DNA of 64,000 nucleotides from Clostridium_AD sp050717515 (GCF_050717515.1 NZ_JBOITL010000038.1:1-64000), one strand, 5' to 3'. Counted from the stretch's first letter, positions 34,383 to 43,133 are shown. Translations and numbers: made by a program. Notes: generated from the letters alone by a model not told the origin.

Positions 34383-36149
34383 TCATTTTAGATACTTATC
34401 CCTTAAATCTTCAAGCACTATAGGATTAATGTCCTCAGATACCTCTATTAATCCAAGTGTATTGCTATCTTTTACGATTCCATAGACACCGGGTTTATCA
34501 AATGTTAGCGAAACCTGATTTCTTCCTTTTTTACCTTCAAAGGAAGAAATAGCTTTAGAGTCAGCGTCAATTATTGAGTATACTCCCTCAGCATTCTCAA
34601 ACTTTGTTAAGTCAACCGATAAATTAGCTTTAAGACCACTTTGCATTACAGATATAATAGGAGAAAGTTCATAACCAATTCCATTTATAGTTAAGCTTTG
34701 AGTATTATTGCTTAGCTTGGCTTTTTTAACTAAGATTTCGATGGGGGTTTTAGTTATATCACTGCCATATATACTAGGACTGACTGGAGTAGTAGGGCTA
34801 GTTTTATTGGAATCACTAGTAGCATCGATGGTATTAGCATCATCTACTACCTTAATTACTCCACCTATCATACCCATCCAACAACTAAAGTTTATATCTT
34901 TATCTCCAGGTGTGAAATTTATGATGTTTTCACCAGACTCTAATTTTTTTTCTATATCCATAGAAGGAACCACAATGGCATTATTACAAGAAGTTAGTTG
35001 CTCTCCATTTATTACCCACTTAACAGGAACATTCTTTTGTACATATAATACACTAGGGGTGTAGCCACTAGCATTGGCAGTCATATTTATTACCTGAACT
35101 CCGTTTTCAATAGTAGCTTTTGAAGTATTCCCAGGAGAATTAGGCTGCTTAGCAGAATTATTTTGCTGATGAGCAGTACGCAATAAAGCCATAGGGGATA
35201 TATTAATACCAGCAAGAGCTAATCCTCTATTACCCATAATAAGTCCAAGAACAACTATTAGAATTCCTCCAAATTTTACAAGTTGCTTAGTATGATCCTT
35301 ACTTAACAGACCGGTGATAGCTCCAAAGCCAAGCATTAGAGGCACTGTACCAAGCGCAAATATAAACATTGAAGTAGCACCAAGCATCGCGCTACCTGTG
35401 CCAAGAGCATATAATTGCATAGTTTGAAGAGGTCCACAAGGCATAAAACCATTCAAAATGCCTACAACAAAAGGAGTTTTTCCACTTTTTTTAAGATTAC
35501 AGAAAGACCAAGGTAATTTTATGTTAAATCTTCTAAAAAGACTGTATCCAGACATATTTAATCCCATAATAATCATAAAAATCCCAGCTAAAACCTGAAG
35601 ACCAGCCTTAAATGGTAACGTAAAAGAAAAAACAGAACCTAGAGCTCCAACAATTCCACCAAGAATAGTGTAGGATATCACTCTGCCTAAATTATAAAAT
35701 ATAGCTGGTTTTAGAGATTGAAAATTGATTTTATTTTCTGTTGAAATGCTTTGTGATAACATTATGCCGCCACACATACCTACGCAGTGCAGGGAAGTGA
35801 AAACACCTACTATAAATAGAACTAAATAAGATGCGTTTTCTAGCTTAGATTCCATGTCAAAGCTATTACCAGCCTTACTTAAAAGAATAATTGCAAGAAC
35901 TATTATCAGCATACCAACAAGTTTGAAATTGCCAGAATTCTCTGTACTATAACCAATTTTTGAGATTTTTTCTTTAATTTGTACTATATTACACATTTCA
36001 TCATCATATTCTAATAATACACTTTCACTTTTGTAATCAGCTAATACCTTAGTAACTCCACTGATACTCATCAGTGACTTTTCTATTCTAGCTTCACAGG
36101 AGGTACATGTCATGTTGTAAACTTTAATTTTCTGTTTTTTACTACTCAT
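34383..36149 (-). CDS. HMA-TauE/SafE-cupredoxin multidomain copper protein
   Basis: A 588-residue fusion. Residues 5-70 are a heavy-metal-associated domain with VYNMTCTSCEARIE (Cys15, Cys18). Residues 85-325 are a sulfite exporter/DsbD-like membrane domain with about six helices, including LHCVGMCGGIM and NGFMPCGPLQTMQ, both rich in Met and Cys. Residues 350-435 are a cupredoxin-like domain with SCNNAIVVPSM and SCWMGMIGG, plausible copper ligands. A further C-terminal domain (about 465-575) is of unknown type. It probably moves or senses copper at the membrane. AGAGGTGACCT precedes the ATG. Confidence 0.85.
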   Translation of the reverse strand: MSSKKQKIKVYNMTCTSCEARIEKSLMSISGVTKVLADYKSESVLLEYDDEMCNIVQIKEKISKIGYSTENSGNFKLVGMLIIVLAIILLSKAGNSFDMESKLENASYLVLFIVGVFTSLHCVGMCGGIMLSQSISTENKINFQSLKPAIFYNLGRVISYTILGGIVGALGSVFSFTLPFKAGLQVLAGIFMIIMGLNMSGYSLFRRFNIKLPWSFCNLKKSGKTPFVVGILNGFMPCGPLQTMQLYALGTGSAMLGATSMFIFALGTVPLMLGFGAITGLLSKDHTKQLVKFGGILIVVLGLIMGNRGLALAGINISPMALLRTAHQQNNSAKQPNSPGNTSKATIENGVQVINMTANASGYTPSVLYVQKNVPVKWVINGEQLTSCNNAIVVPSMDIEKKLESGENIINFTPGDKDINFSCWMGMIGGVIKVVDDANTIDATSDSNKTSPTTPVSPSIYGSDITKTPIEILVKKAKLSNNTQSLTINGIGYELSPIISVMQSGLKANLSVDLTKFENAEGVYSIIDADSKAISSFEGKKGRNQVSLTFDKPGVYGIVKDSNTLGLIEVSEDINPIVLEDLRDKYLK

Positions 36150-36247
36150 AGGTCACCTCTTTATCTATTATATTATCTAATTAACATTATACAAAGAAGA
36201 TGTGTAGATTTTATAAAGATATATTCATAAACTTCAATAAAAAATAG

Positions 36248-36316
36248 CTCTCTTGTAAATACTTTACCCTTATTAGATGAAAGAATATGTACTATGTCAA
36301 ATTCATTTGGTGTAAG
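36248..36316. pseudogene. Scrap of a response-regulator gene
   Basis: This 68-nt piece, including TTAGATGAAAGAATATGTAC and TATGTCAAATTCATTTGGTG, matches 29757-29824 inside the OmpR-type regulator with three or four differences. It encodes EIVHILSSNEGK-like sequence in the minus orientation only. It is all that is left of a second regulator gene beside the copper/iron genes. Confidence 0.75.
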
Positions 36317-36328
36317 AGCGAAAATAAA

Positions 36329-36364
36329 AATCCATATTGTTGATTTAACTTAACAATGTGGATT
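36329..36364 (-). terminator. Minus-strand terminator downstream of FTR1
   Basis: AATCCACATTGTT pairs with AACAATATGGATT (one wobble) over a 10-nt loop, followed by TTTTTATTTT on the minus strand. It is 200 nt after the FTR1 stop, so a gene may once have stood between. A weaker plus-strand hairpin (AGTCA/TGACT then TTTTTT) lies at 36438-36463. Confidence 0.65.
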
Positions 36365-36565
36365 ATAATTTCATCTCATAACTAATAAGTTTTTATTATG
36401 AGAATACTTTTTCACTCTTAATTTCAGTTAGTGTGTTAGTCAATCACCATGACTGATTTTTTGTTTGGACTTGAAAGTTTAATATATATAAAAGTGAAAA
36501 TACATTAATTACATTTTAATCTAGGACAATATTAAATATTCAAAATATCACAATGTACAAGTATT

Positions 36566-37381
36566 CTATTTTTTCAATTCCATATGCCAAATAAAAAACA
36601 TGATAAAGGTGTAAACATATTGAACAACGAATTGTATGATTTCTGGCTTTGAGTACCAACCAAATAAAACGTAAAGAGGAAGTCCTATAATACCTTCTTT
36701 ATGGTATAATATGGTTTTTGAAAGGTCGAAAGCCTTAATAAATATAGGACTTGTACTTGCAAGTATATTTAGAGAACTTAGTGCAGACAATCCTTCATGA
36801 ATTCCATAACCTAGTAAAAAACCAGCTTGTAAAATCAAATATACTAAAGTTAAATTAAATAATATTTTTAAATTTATTTTCACTAATGAAAAATAAATTA
36901 ATATTGCAAAAATTAACGCTGCAAAAACCCCTGAAAATATTGATAATAAAGTATATTTACCTGCAAAAAGAAATATTGCAATTTCTGCACCTTCACGAGC
37001 AACCATAATAAAGGTAATACTAAAAATGCCTAAAGCTGAAAGATTAGTTTTAACTTGTTTTTGAACCTCGGCAATCATGTTTCTTCCATGTTTTATCATC
37101 CAATAAATAAAAGTAGTTATCAATATTAGTGCTAAAATACTAGCCGAGCTTTCCCACACCTTAGATAATTCCTCCGTTTTACCAATAGATTTAGATATAT
37201 AGAATAAAATTGCACCAATTCCTATTGAAGCTAAAATTCCTACTAAAGCTCCTGAAAAGGCATTTTTCCTGAAAGTAATATTGCCACTTTTTTTCAAATA
37301 TTGAAGTATAATTACTACAATTAAGAAAGCTTCAAGGCCTTCTCTAAAACCCATAATTAGTCCTGGTAAAAATTTTTCCAT
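36566..37381 (-). CDS. FTR1 family iron permease
   Basis: A 271-residue permease with about seven helices and both REGxE iron motifs: GFREGLEAFL (Arg13-Glu17) and VAREGAEIAI (Arg129-Glu133). Such permeases import ferric iron with an oxidase or with EfeO/EfeB partners; here no partner is intact, though multicopper oxidase fragments lie nearby. GGAGCGTTATATTA precedes the ATG. Two Fur-type palindromes upstream argue for iron repression. Confidence 0.92.
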   Translation of the reverse strand: MEKFLPGLIMGFREGLEAFLIVVIILQYLKKSGNITFRKNAFSGALVGILASIGIGAILFYISKSIGKTEELSKVWESSASILALILITTFIYWMIKHGRNMIAEVQKQVKTNLSALGIFSITFIMVAREGAEIAIFLFAGKYTLLSIFSGVFAALIFAILIYFSLVKINLKILFNLTLVYLILQAGFLLGYGIHEGLSALSSLNILASTSPIFIKAFDLSKTILYHKEGIIGLPLYVLFGWYSKPEIIQFVVQYVYTFIMFFIWHMELKK

Positions 37382-37409
37382 TAATATAACGCTCCTTTAA
37401 AAATATGAT

Positions 37410-37428
37410 ATTGAAAGTCATTTTCAAT
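37410..37428 (-). promoter_or_regulatory. Fur box upstream of FTR1
   Basis: ATTGAAAGTCATTTTCAAT is a 7-5-7 palindrome close to the Firmicute Fur consensus, 28 nt upstream of the FTR1 start codon. It would overlap the promoter. Confidence 0.7.
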
Positions 37429-37464
37429 TAAGTATAAGGTGTATTTATACTTATGTCAATGTAT

Positions 37465-37494
37465 AAAATGATTATCTTATGTAAGAATCATTTT
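37465..37494 (-). promoter_or_regulatory. Second Fur-like inverted repeat
   Basis: AAAATGATT and AATCATTTT are separated by 12 nt, 84 nt upstream of FTR1. ATGATTATC on its left arm resembles half of a classical Fur site. Confidence 0.4.
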
Positions 37495-37502
37495 GGTAGT
37501 GC

Positions 37503-37725
37503 CTAACGAATAATAACTAAACGAAGGTTAGATTTTTCAATTTTCAAATTTTTAGAATCTATTTCCCCATTTTCATACTCAACCCAAATTTGCTTATTTA
37601 TTAATCTATAATTTCTTAACTCATTCTCTTCCTTATATCTGAAATTAAAATGTTTGAATGCTTTGCTAATGCATAAGCTTCCGCTTTATCGTAATCAAAC
37701 AGTGTCCCAGCGTTACAGGAGTTTA
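37503..37725 (-). pseudogene. Truncated YjjG-type HAD nucleotidase fragment
   Basis: Frame one reads GTLFDYDKAEAYAL; the next frame continues KAFKHFNFRYKEENELRNYR and INKQIWVEYENGEIDSKNLK. Together they match the N-terminal third of YjjG-type noncanonical pyrimidine nucleotidases (TLFDYDKAEAYALxxAF...W..YE.GEI). A frameshift separates them and the frame is cut at GTTAGGC (37501-37507), the canonical integron-type core sequence. No start codon context remains. Confidence 0.55.
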
Positions 37726-37761
37726 ATAAAACTTACATAGCTCTTATGTTGTTTTCTTAAT

Positions 37762-38490
37762 CTACAACTCGATTAGTTGGGTTATAAAATCAGGCAAATT
37801 TCCAATATCGCGCAATGTACTGATATATCCTAAAAATCGTGGATTACGTTTTTTAATATCATCCTCACAAACACCTCTAAAAACTATAAGTTGCTGCATC
37901 AAATTATTTCCCCCACCACTAGATTCGCAATGTTCTGTAGTTTCCTCAAAAAAGAAACAAATATCCTGCATTTCAATTTGCTTGAAGTTAGAATCGGTAT
38001 GTTTCATCCATATTTGTGTTTCAATATAAGCCTGTTCATAATAGACTTCATTACGTTCTGTATGAGGCAAATAGTATCCACGCATATTAAGTCCAAAATA
38101 CTCAGCAGAAGAATTCATTGCTTCTTCACTCATAGCATTTTTCTCTTTGTTCCATTTTTCTATTTCTTGGTCTGTCATATCAAAGGAAAACTCTGATGAC
38201 TGATGCTCAAGTTTATCTTTGAAATAGTTCATAATTACATTTAATTGAAAATTTTTCATACGCCTATCATTTGCGGCAAGAAGTAGAGCATCACACTGCT
38301 CTAAAAAATACTGCTCTGTTCCCTTTATTGTATGAGCATTTGCAGTTACTAGTTTAGCACAGTCCTCAACCCACTGTTGGAATTTTTCTTCACGTTTATC
38401 ATCTGAAACTCCTACCATTCTACCAATAACAGTTACCCCATTATTATTTTTGATAGAGACACTGCCATCTTTATTTCTCACAACTGACAT
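37762..38490 (-). CDS. Conserved-looking hypothetical protein (242 aa)
   Basis: No family is recognised. The protein is soluble, mixed charge, with no signal peptide or membrane helix. It opens MSVVRNKDGSVSIKNNNGVT, a beta-strand-like leader, and the middle (SEFSFDMTDQEIEKWNKEKN) is helical. ESSGGGNNLMQQL near residue 195 is a Gly-rich loop. GGAGGAACAATA precedes the ATG, so it looks like a real, expressed gene. It lies between a truncated HAD gene and an attC-like palindrome, as a single-gene unit. Confidence 0.65.
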   Translation of the reverse strand: MSVVRNKDGSVSIKNNNGVTVIGRMVGVSDDKREEKFQQWVEDCAKLVTANAHTIKGTEQYFLEQCDALLLAANDRRMKNFQLNVIMNYFKDKLEHQSSEFSFDMTDQEIEKWNKEKNAMSEEAMNSSAEYFGLNMRGYYLPHTERNEVYYEQAYIETQIWMKHTDSNFKQIEMQDICFFFEETTEHCESSGGGNNLMQQLIVFRGVCEDDIKKRNPRFLGYISTLRDIGNLPDFITQLIEL

Positions 38491-38607
38491 TATTGTTCCT
38501 CCAATTCAATAAAAATTATATAGAAAATCCTCGTTTTGTGCTAAAATGCAAATGTATATTAATTAACAAATTAGTGCGAAACTAAAATTTTTATTAATAT
38601 GCCATTA

Positions 38608-38715
38608 CCACTAACGTTTCGGATTAGCGATGTTCCTGAACCGGACCATTAAGGAATACTTCTTGGTGGTGCATTGCACCCGGTAAAAGGACGTCTGCTA
38701 ATCTTTTGTTAGTGG
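38608..38715. repeat. Large attC-like palindrome
   Basis: Left arm: CCACTAAC, spacer GTTTCG, GATTAGC, then GATGTTCCT-GAA-CCGG. Right arm, read as complement: CCACTAAC, spacer AAAA, GATTAGC, A, GACGTCCTTTTACCGG. The layout of two short boxes per arm, with unequal spacers and one extra unpaired base, a variable centre and 108 nt overall, is the architecture of integron attC sites. The outer box is CACTAAC/GTTAGTG, not the exact RYYYAAC/GTTRRRY consensus. Confidence 0.6.
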
Positions 38716-38809
38716 AAGTACCATTATTGTAAACCTATCAACTATTGCAACCTTCAAACCCTTATTCCTTGGTGAATAATATAAAAATGGTGAAAACTAA
38801 AGTTTTAGC

Positions 38810-39574
38810 TTATAACAGGAAATGGTTTATCCACTTCGCCACGCCGTCATTGTCATTGGTATCGCAAACAAAATCAGCAACAGATTTCAACTCGTCAATT
38901 GCATTACCCATTGCAACACCAATGCCAGCAGTTTTTATCATACCTATATCATTAGTATCATCACCAAATGCGACGATATCATTTATATCAATATTAAAAT
39001 ACTCCCCAAATTTACGCACCGCATTCTCCTTGGTGGCCCTTTTACTCGTTATAATTGCCGAACCATTTATTGAAAGAAGGTATTTCATATCACTGGTGAT
39101 GAATTGGTCCAATGAGACATCTTTACAAGCTTCCGTCACAACTCGTATGCGTTGAATATCATATAGTGCTAAATCTTGTATTGTTCCTGAATACACTTTT
39201 TTTGTGCTTATGTTTTGAATTTGTCCATTAAAATAATTATATGGCTCAAGATATGCACCAATTGCAATATCAGGATATGCAGTTTGAATTTCAGACATTG
39301 TTTTAATGCCTTCTACATATGGAATTTCATTTTTTTCTAATAAGATATTTTCTGCAACTATTGATGCACCGTTGTAATACGATATACAATCGCAGGGTAA
39401 ATCTTTCAGATATGTTTTTACCTTGCGTGGCGATCTTGCAGTTATATACCCTATAATCATCCCTGTAGACTTACACTTGCTAATTGCTAAAACATTTGCC
39501 TGTGAAACGAATTTTTCGGAATTTAATAGGGTATCGTCCAAATCAAAAAGCAATAATTTGGATTTAATCTTCAC
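38810..39574 (-). CDS. HAD-IIB (Cof-type) hydrolase
   Basis: A 254-residue phosphatase: motif I FDLDDTLLNSE (Asp11, Asp13), motif II GYITARSPRKV (Thr), motif III Lys in the ATKENAVRKF stretch and motif IV VAFGDDTNDIGM. The cap lies between residues 85 and 185, as in Cof-type enzymes that act on sugar phosphates or FMN. The start is GTG at 39574, 7 nt after GGAGG; upstream codons belong to the neighbouring gene. The FMN reductase stops 14 nt upstream, so the two form an operon. Confidence 0.85.
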   Translation of the reverse strand: MKIKSKLLLFDLDDTLLNSEKFVSQANVLAISKCKSTGMIIGYITARSPRKVKTYLKDLPCDCISYYNGASIVAENILLEKNEIPYVEGIKTMSEIQTAYPDIAIGAYLEPYNYFNGQIQNISTKKVYSGTIQDLALYDIQRIRVVTEACKDVSLDQFITSDMKYLLSINGSAIITSKRATKENAVRKFGEYFNIDINDIVAFGDDTNDIGMIKTAGIGVAMGNAIDELKSVADFVCDTNDNDGVAKWINHFLL

Positions 39575-39588
39575 TCGAACACCTCCAA

Positions 39589-40350
39589 CTATTTGAATAC
39601 AATTCGTTTTTTCATACTCCATACACCAATACTTGCGATAATGTCTGCAATAAAACTTTTTAAAAAGTTCACTTTCGTTTCATAAAAATAATTTTTCTTG
39701 CCACTATAATACTTATAATCAGCGGGTAAGGTTTCTTTTGAAATACTTGCCATCTTTTTAAAAATTTTAAACCATATTAGATTACCTAATGGAGGATTTG
39801 TTTTTTTTCTATATTTCATTGATTCATAAAATTTTCTTGCACTACTTTTAATATCTTTTTCAACATTCTCCTCATACTTTTTATTAGCTTCCCAAGGTGT
39901 ACTTGTTACTCCTAATTCACAAACTTTTAGACTTCCCCCCAAAGTAGTAGATAGTGCTTTAATAACTTTATTTAACCCAGAACCACCATTAGCAACAAGC
40001 ATAAGGGACTGATTAAAGAATTTTGGTCTGTGTAAGCTATATGCAAAACGGTCAATAAAGTTTTTCATTAATCCGCTAACATTTAGTGCATACCCGGGAG
40101 AACTAAGAATTACACCATCTGATTTTAAAATTTCTTGCTCAATACTTTCCTTGTCATCTTTCAAGGGACAAAACATTTCCCCCTTTGATATACAGGCAAA
40201 ACACCCTTTACACATATTAAGATTAGAATCACTAAGAAATACATATTTAAAATCTACATCACCTACTAGTTTCAACTCATTTTCTATCTTCTGAACAATT
40301 TTATAGCCATTCCCTTTATGAGGACTTCCCATAATTGCAATTACTTTCAT
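39589..40350 (-). CDS. NAD(P)H-dependent flavodoxin-fold oxidoreductase with ferredoxin-like cysteines
   Basis: A 253-residue protein of the NADPH-dependent FMN reductase family: VIAIMGSPHKGNGYKI is the FMN phosphate loop, CKGCFACISKGEMFCPLKDD carries the four Cys seen in iron-sulfur flavoproteins, and DGVILSSPGYALNVSGLMKN is the family's central strand. The C-terminal 60 residues are hydrophobic and basic. The ATG at 40350 follows GGTGGGG; 36 upstream codons are excluded. It probably moves electrons to an unknown acceptor. Confidence 0.82.
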   Translation of the reverse strand: MKVIAIMGSPHKGNGYKIVQKIENELKLVGDVDFKYVFLSDSNLNMCKGCFACISKGEMFCPLKDDKESIEQEILKSDGVILSSPGYALNVSGLMKNFIDRFAYSLHRPKFFNQSLMLVANGGSGLNKVIKALSTTLGGSLKVCELGVTSTPWEANKKYEENVEKDIKSSARKFYESMKYRKKTNPPLGNLIWFKIFKKMASISKETLPADYKYYSGKKNYFYETKVNFLKSFIADIIASIGVWSMKKRIVFK

Positions 40351-40570
40351 TTCAACCCCACCTTTTATAAAAAATAATTTACTTAAATACATATTATCAA
40401 AAAACTGATTAAAGGAGCTATAGGATTCCTCCCAAGTTCCTAGCATCTCTCTATACATGCCACGTTCTTTGACCCCAGCAGACCCTCGAGAATCTCACCT
40501 TTTACGATTCTTCTGTATTGACTTCCGTGACGTTAACCACATCGCAAGTAGATGCCAAGCTTTGCTTGGC

Positions 40571-40749
40571 GCACTAACGTTTCGTGTTGTCGACGTTTCC
40601 CAGACATAGTACGATTGCACTTGGACTGGGGAATGTGCCTTGGCGATGGGTTAAGTACTAACCTATATATAGATTATAAGTCATAAATTTACATATTGCT
40701 ATATAAAAATAGTCCACCAGCCAAGGTGAACGACAACATTTTGTTAGGC
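40571..40749. repeat. Composite attC-like palindromic region
   Basis: Left end CTAAC-GTTTCGT-GTTGTCG; right end complement CTAAC-AAAAT-GTTGTCG, finishing at GTTAGGC (40743-40749), a perfect GTTRRRY core. Inside is a second core, GTTAAGT (40650-40656), immediately followed by ACTAACC, so two sites of about 86 and 90 nt may be fused. CCCAG/CTGGG and CCAAGG-type arms pair internally. A separate small hairpin, GCCAAGC-TTT-GCTTGGC, precedes it. The left arm shares CACTAACGTTTCG with the palindrome at 38608. Confidence 0.55.
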
Positions 40750-40861
40750 GAAGTACATTCTATTATTGTCTCATATGTTGATACTCTTGATATACAAATT
40801 TCACAATTTACTACAGCAATGACACTTTCTAAATAAAACTTTTTATAAACCTTTAACTTCT

Positions 40862-40945
40862 TATTATTAGCATGAGTATAGCCACAATCTGTCCAGTCTA
40901 CCTAATTTCTTTAGTGCGCTTACAGTTGTTTATGACGAACTTTAA
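40862..40945. repeat. Intergenic repeat R4, copy
   Basis: Contains CTGTCCAGTCTACCTAATTT, CTTTAGTG and CTTACAGTTGTTTATGACGA, in the same order as other copies. It lies right after the ANT(6)-like gene. Confidence 0.6.
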
Positions 40946-40995
40946 GAAGATTACGAAGTAACTATACGTACACTATGAATACCCTATGCTACCCA

Positions 40996-41868
40996 CTAAT
41001 ATATTTTTTCAGCATCTTTAGGTAATACAAAAACATCTTTTAAAAACTTTAAACTATTCTTTGCCTCAACCTCATTATATTTAACATTCATGATAAAAGA
41101 TACTTCTTTTGCCATATCATTAAATAGGTCACACATAATAAATACTGATTCCCAAATATCTTTTACAACTCCAGAAGGATAAGTTTTTAAAAACGTATCC
41201 CATTCGCCCTCTTTTATCCATCTATACATATACTTTCCTGATTTTCCAATACTAACTGTAAAATTCGTATCATATCCAATTTTCCATCCTAATAATAGTA
41301 TTAACCACGGACGGACAGCATGATTTAGCATGTCCATTACATATGGTACTTCTTCTCTCCATAAACCCTTCGCAACATTATTAAGACACCACCAAAATTC
41401 ATTACATGCATCCATGAATTGGCACTCTGTCGGTTTCTTTACCCAATGAACTTCATCTGTTGCCTCTGGTATATATGGTAAACACTTGTCTTTATCGAGT
41501 AGTATTTTACAAAGTTTATCATTTCTAATATCTTGAATTGCCTGTGTTAATGTGCATATAGTTAAATCGAGACGATTTCCATCTGTAAACTGTATAAGCC
41601 AAGCATAGCAATTTTCTACATCACCTGGGAAAAATGAATTACCTTCAGGATATTGCATATATAACCGTTCACCAAATTTGTCAATCCAACTATTATCTTC
41701 ACGAAAAGACTTTGTTTCCTTAACAACATATTCAATATCATAATCCTGAAAAATATCTTTTACAGCATTCGGGTTTGTTCTTGAACCATTCATAAAAACT
41801 GCACGAATTCTTTCATCTTTCTTTGCAATATTTAGAATTAAATCAAACATTTCTTGTTCTGCACGCAT
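40996..41868 (-). CDS. Aminoglycoside 6-adenylyltransferase-like protein
   Basis: A 290-residue nucleotidyltransferase of the ANT(6)/AadE-AadK family. AVFMNGSRTNPNAVKDIFQD holds the GS...D(x)D motif (GSRxNP...FxDYDIEY), and DGNRLDLTICT gives the third acidic residue. NNVAKGLWREEVPYVMDMLN and PWLILLLGWKIGYDTNF are family signatures. Length matches. It could adenylylate streptomycin-type substrates, but chromosomal relatives may not confer resistance. GGAGGGTAAAA precedes the ATG. It is a single-gene unit between repeats, the classical setting of a resistance-type cassette. Confidence 0.85.
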   Translation of the reverse strand: MRAEQEMFDLILNIAKKDERIRAVFMNGSRTNPNAVKDIFQDYDIEYVVKETKSFREDNSWIDKFGERLYMQYPEGNSFFPGDVENCYAWLIQFTDGNRLDLTICTLTQAIQDIRNDKLCKILLDKDKCLPYIPEATDEVHWVKKPTECQFMDACNEFWWCLNNVAKGLWREEVPYVMDMLNHAVRPWLILLLGWKIGYDTNFTVSIGKSGKYMYRWIKEGEWDTFLKTYPSGVVKDIWESVFIMCDLFNDMAKEVSFIMNVKYNEVEAKNSLKFLKDVFVLPKDAEKIY

Positions 41869-41930
41869 TTTTACCCTCCAAATAATAAGTAACCTTACTT
41901 CAAAATTTTCTACAAGTTCGACACAAAAAT

Positions 41931-42548
41931 TTATTTACTATAATCTACATTCCTGTGAATGCCATTTAGAAATTGTTTGTTACTCATTTTTAGTAGAATT
42001 TTCTTATAAAACATGTATCCTATCCAAGCACCAAAAGTATTTAATATTATATCATCAATATCGAATGACCTACCTCTATTACCTATATAGTAAGATAAAA
42101 GTTGAAGGATTTCTATACTGAAAGAAAAAATAAATGAGATTAAAAGTGTATTTCTAATATTTTCAAACTTCTCCCATAACATCGGGAGTAATAAGCCGAA
42201 AGGTAACAATAGCAACATATTGCCTAAAATATTTTTTATCCAAAATTTAATCATAAAATTTTGAATTTGTGAATCACTCATAACATTTGCTACATCCTTT
42301 ATTGTGTTAAAAACTGGTACAATGTTTATTCCAACATAACCCTTTTCACCAGTAAAACTTATAAATAGAGGAAATAAAGTTATACCTATAAAACAAAAAA
42401 TATACAACGAAAAAATATTAAATACAATCTCCCTTTTAACTAAAAACTGACCCTTACTGGGATTCTTATGAATTGAAACTACTCTAACCAGTATCCATAT
42501 AGGTAGAATAATTACGAATAAACTTTTAATACTTAAAATAATACCCAT
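41931..42548 (-). CDS. VanZ family membrane protein
   Basis: A 205-residue protein with about five helices and the family pattern NIVPVFNTIKD, NILGNMLLLLPFGLLLPMLW and RSFDIDDIILNTFGAWIGY. VanZ-like proteins are linked to low-level glycopeptide tolerance in enterococci; many others have unknown roles. The gene ends 62 nt before the ANT(6)-like start. GGGATGATTTTAA precedes the ATG. Confidence 0.88.
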   Translation of the reverse strand: MGIILSIKSLFVIILPIWILVRVVSIHKNPSKGQFLVKREIVFNIFSLYIFCFIGITLFPLFISFTGEKGYVGINIVPVFNTIKDVANVMSDSQIQNFMIKFWIKNILGNMLLLLPFGLLLPMLWEKFENIRNTLLISFIFSFSIEILQLLSYYIGNRGRSFDIDDIILNTFGAWIGYMFYKKILLKMSNKQFLNGIHRNVDYSK

Positions 42549-42630
42549 TTAAAATCATCCCTTCAATTAACTAACTGACCTCATTATAATTTACCAATTA
42601 AATAATATATTACCATAGAACAACACTAAA

Positions 42631-42897
42631 TTAAAGGCTAATACAAGTATAATCACAAATTTCATCACAACTCATAATTCTATCTAAATCATATGTAACT
42701 ATGTTATCTTCTAAAATACCAGCCTCTAAAAGGTCATTTTTGCATATTGGAATCCACACCCTTGCGTCCTCTGTTATTGCAGCAGTTGGAATAAAAATAA
42801 CTTTAATTTTATCATTAGGTACATTTACCAATGATAAAAATTTTTCTTCGATGTTTTTGTTAGTAAACCCAGTAGACGTTAAAATTATATTTTGCAT
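42631..42897 (-). pseudogene. Truncated copy of the peptidase E-like gene
   Basis: The 88-codon frame is nearly identical (about three changes in 82 residues) to the first part of the intact gene at 60935, including ILTSTGFTNKNIEEKF. After SCDEICDY the match ends abruptly and six unrelated codons lead to a stop. The catalytic serine motif is missing, so it is a broken duplicate. The upstream region is also conserved (AAACCACC). Confidence 0.9.
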
Positions 42898-42944
42898 AAT
42901 TAAACCACCCTATCTATTTTAACATTAAAAATATGTCGCCATAT

Positions 42945-43065
42945 TTAACGGGTTTGACATGTCTCTACGCCCTTATTAATCAATTACATTTTATTTTTTT
43001 CAACTTCCCATTTTAGATACAACCTGCGCAAACAATCTAATAACTCTTACAGTTGGTTATGACAC
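42945..43065. repeat. Intergenic repeat R4, long copy
   Basis: Runs from GTTTGACATGTCTCTACGCC through TTATTAATCAATTACATTTT and ACTTCCCATTTTAGATACAA to TCTTACAGTTGGTTATGAC. It overlaps both the copy at 26750 (left part) and that at 3720 (right part), so it is the most complete version. Confidence 0.65.
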
Positions 43066-43133
43066 GTAATTAGAATATAGCGAATTAACATAACTTTACA
43101 CTATTCTCATATACCACAGCATATAGATTTGAG

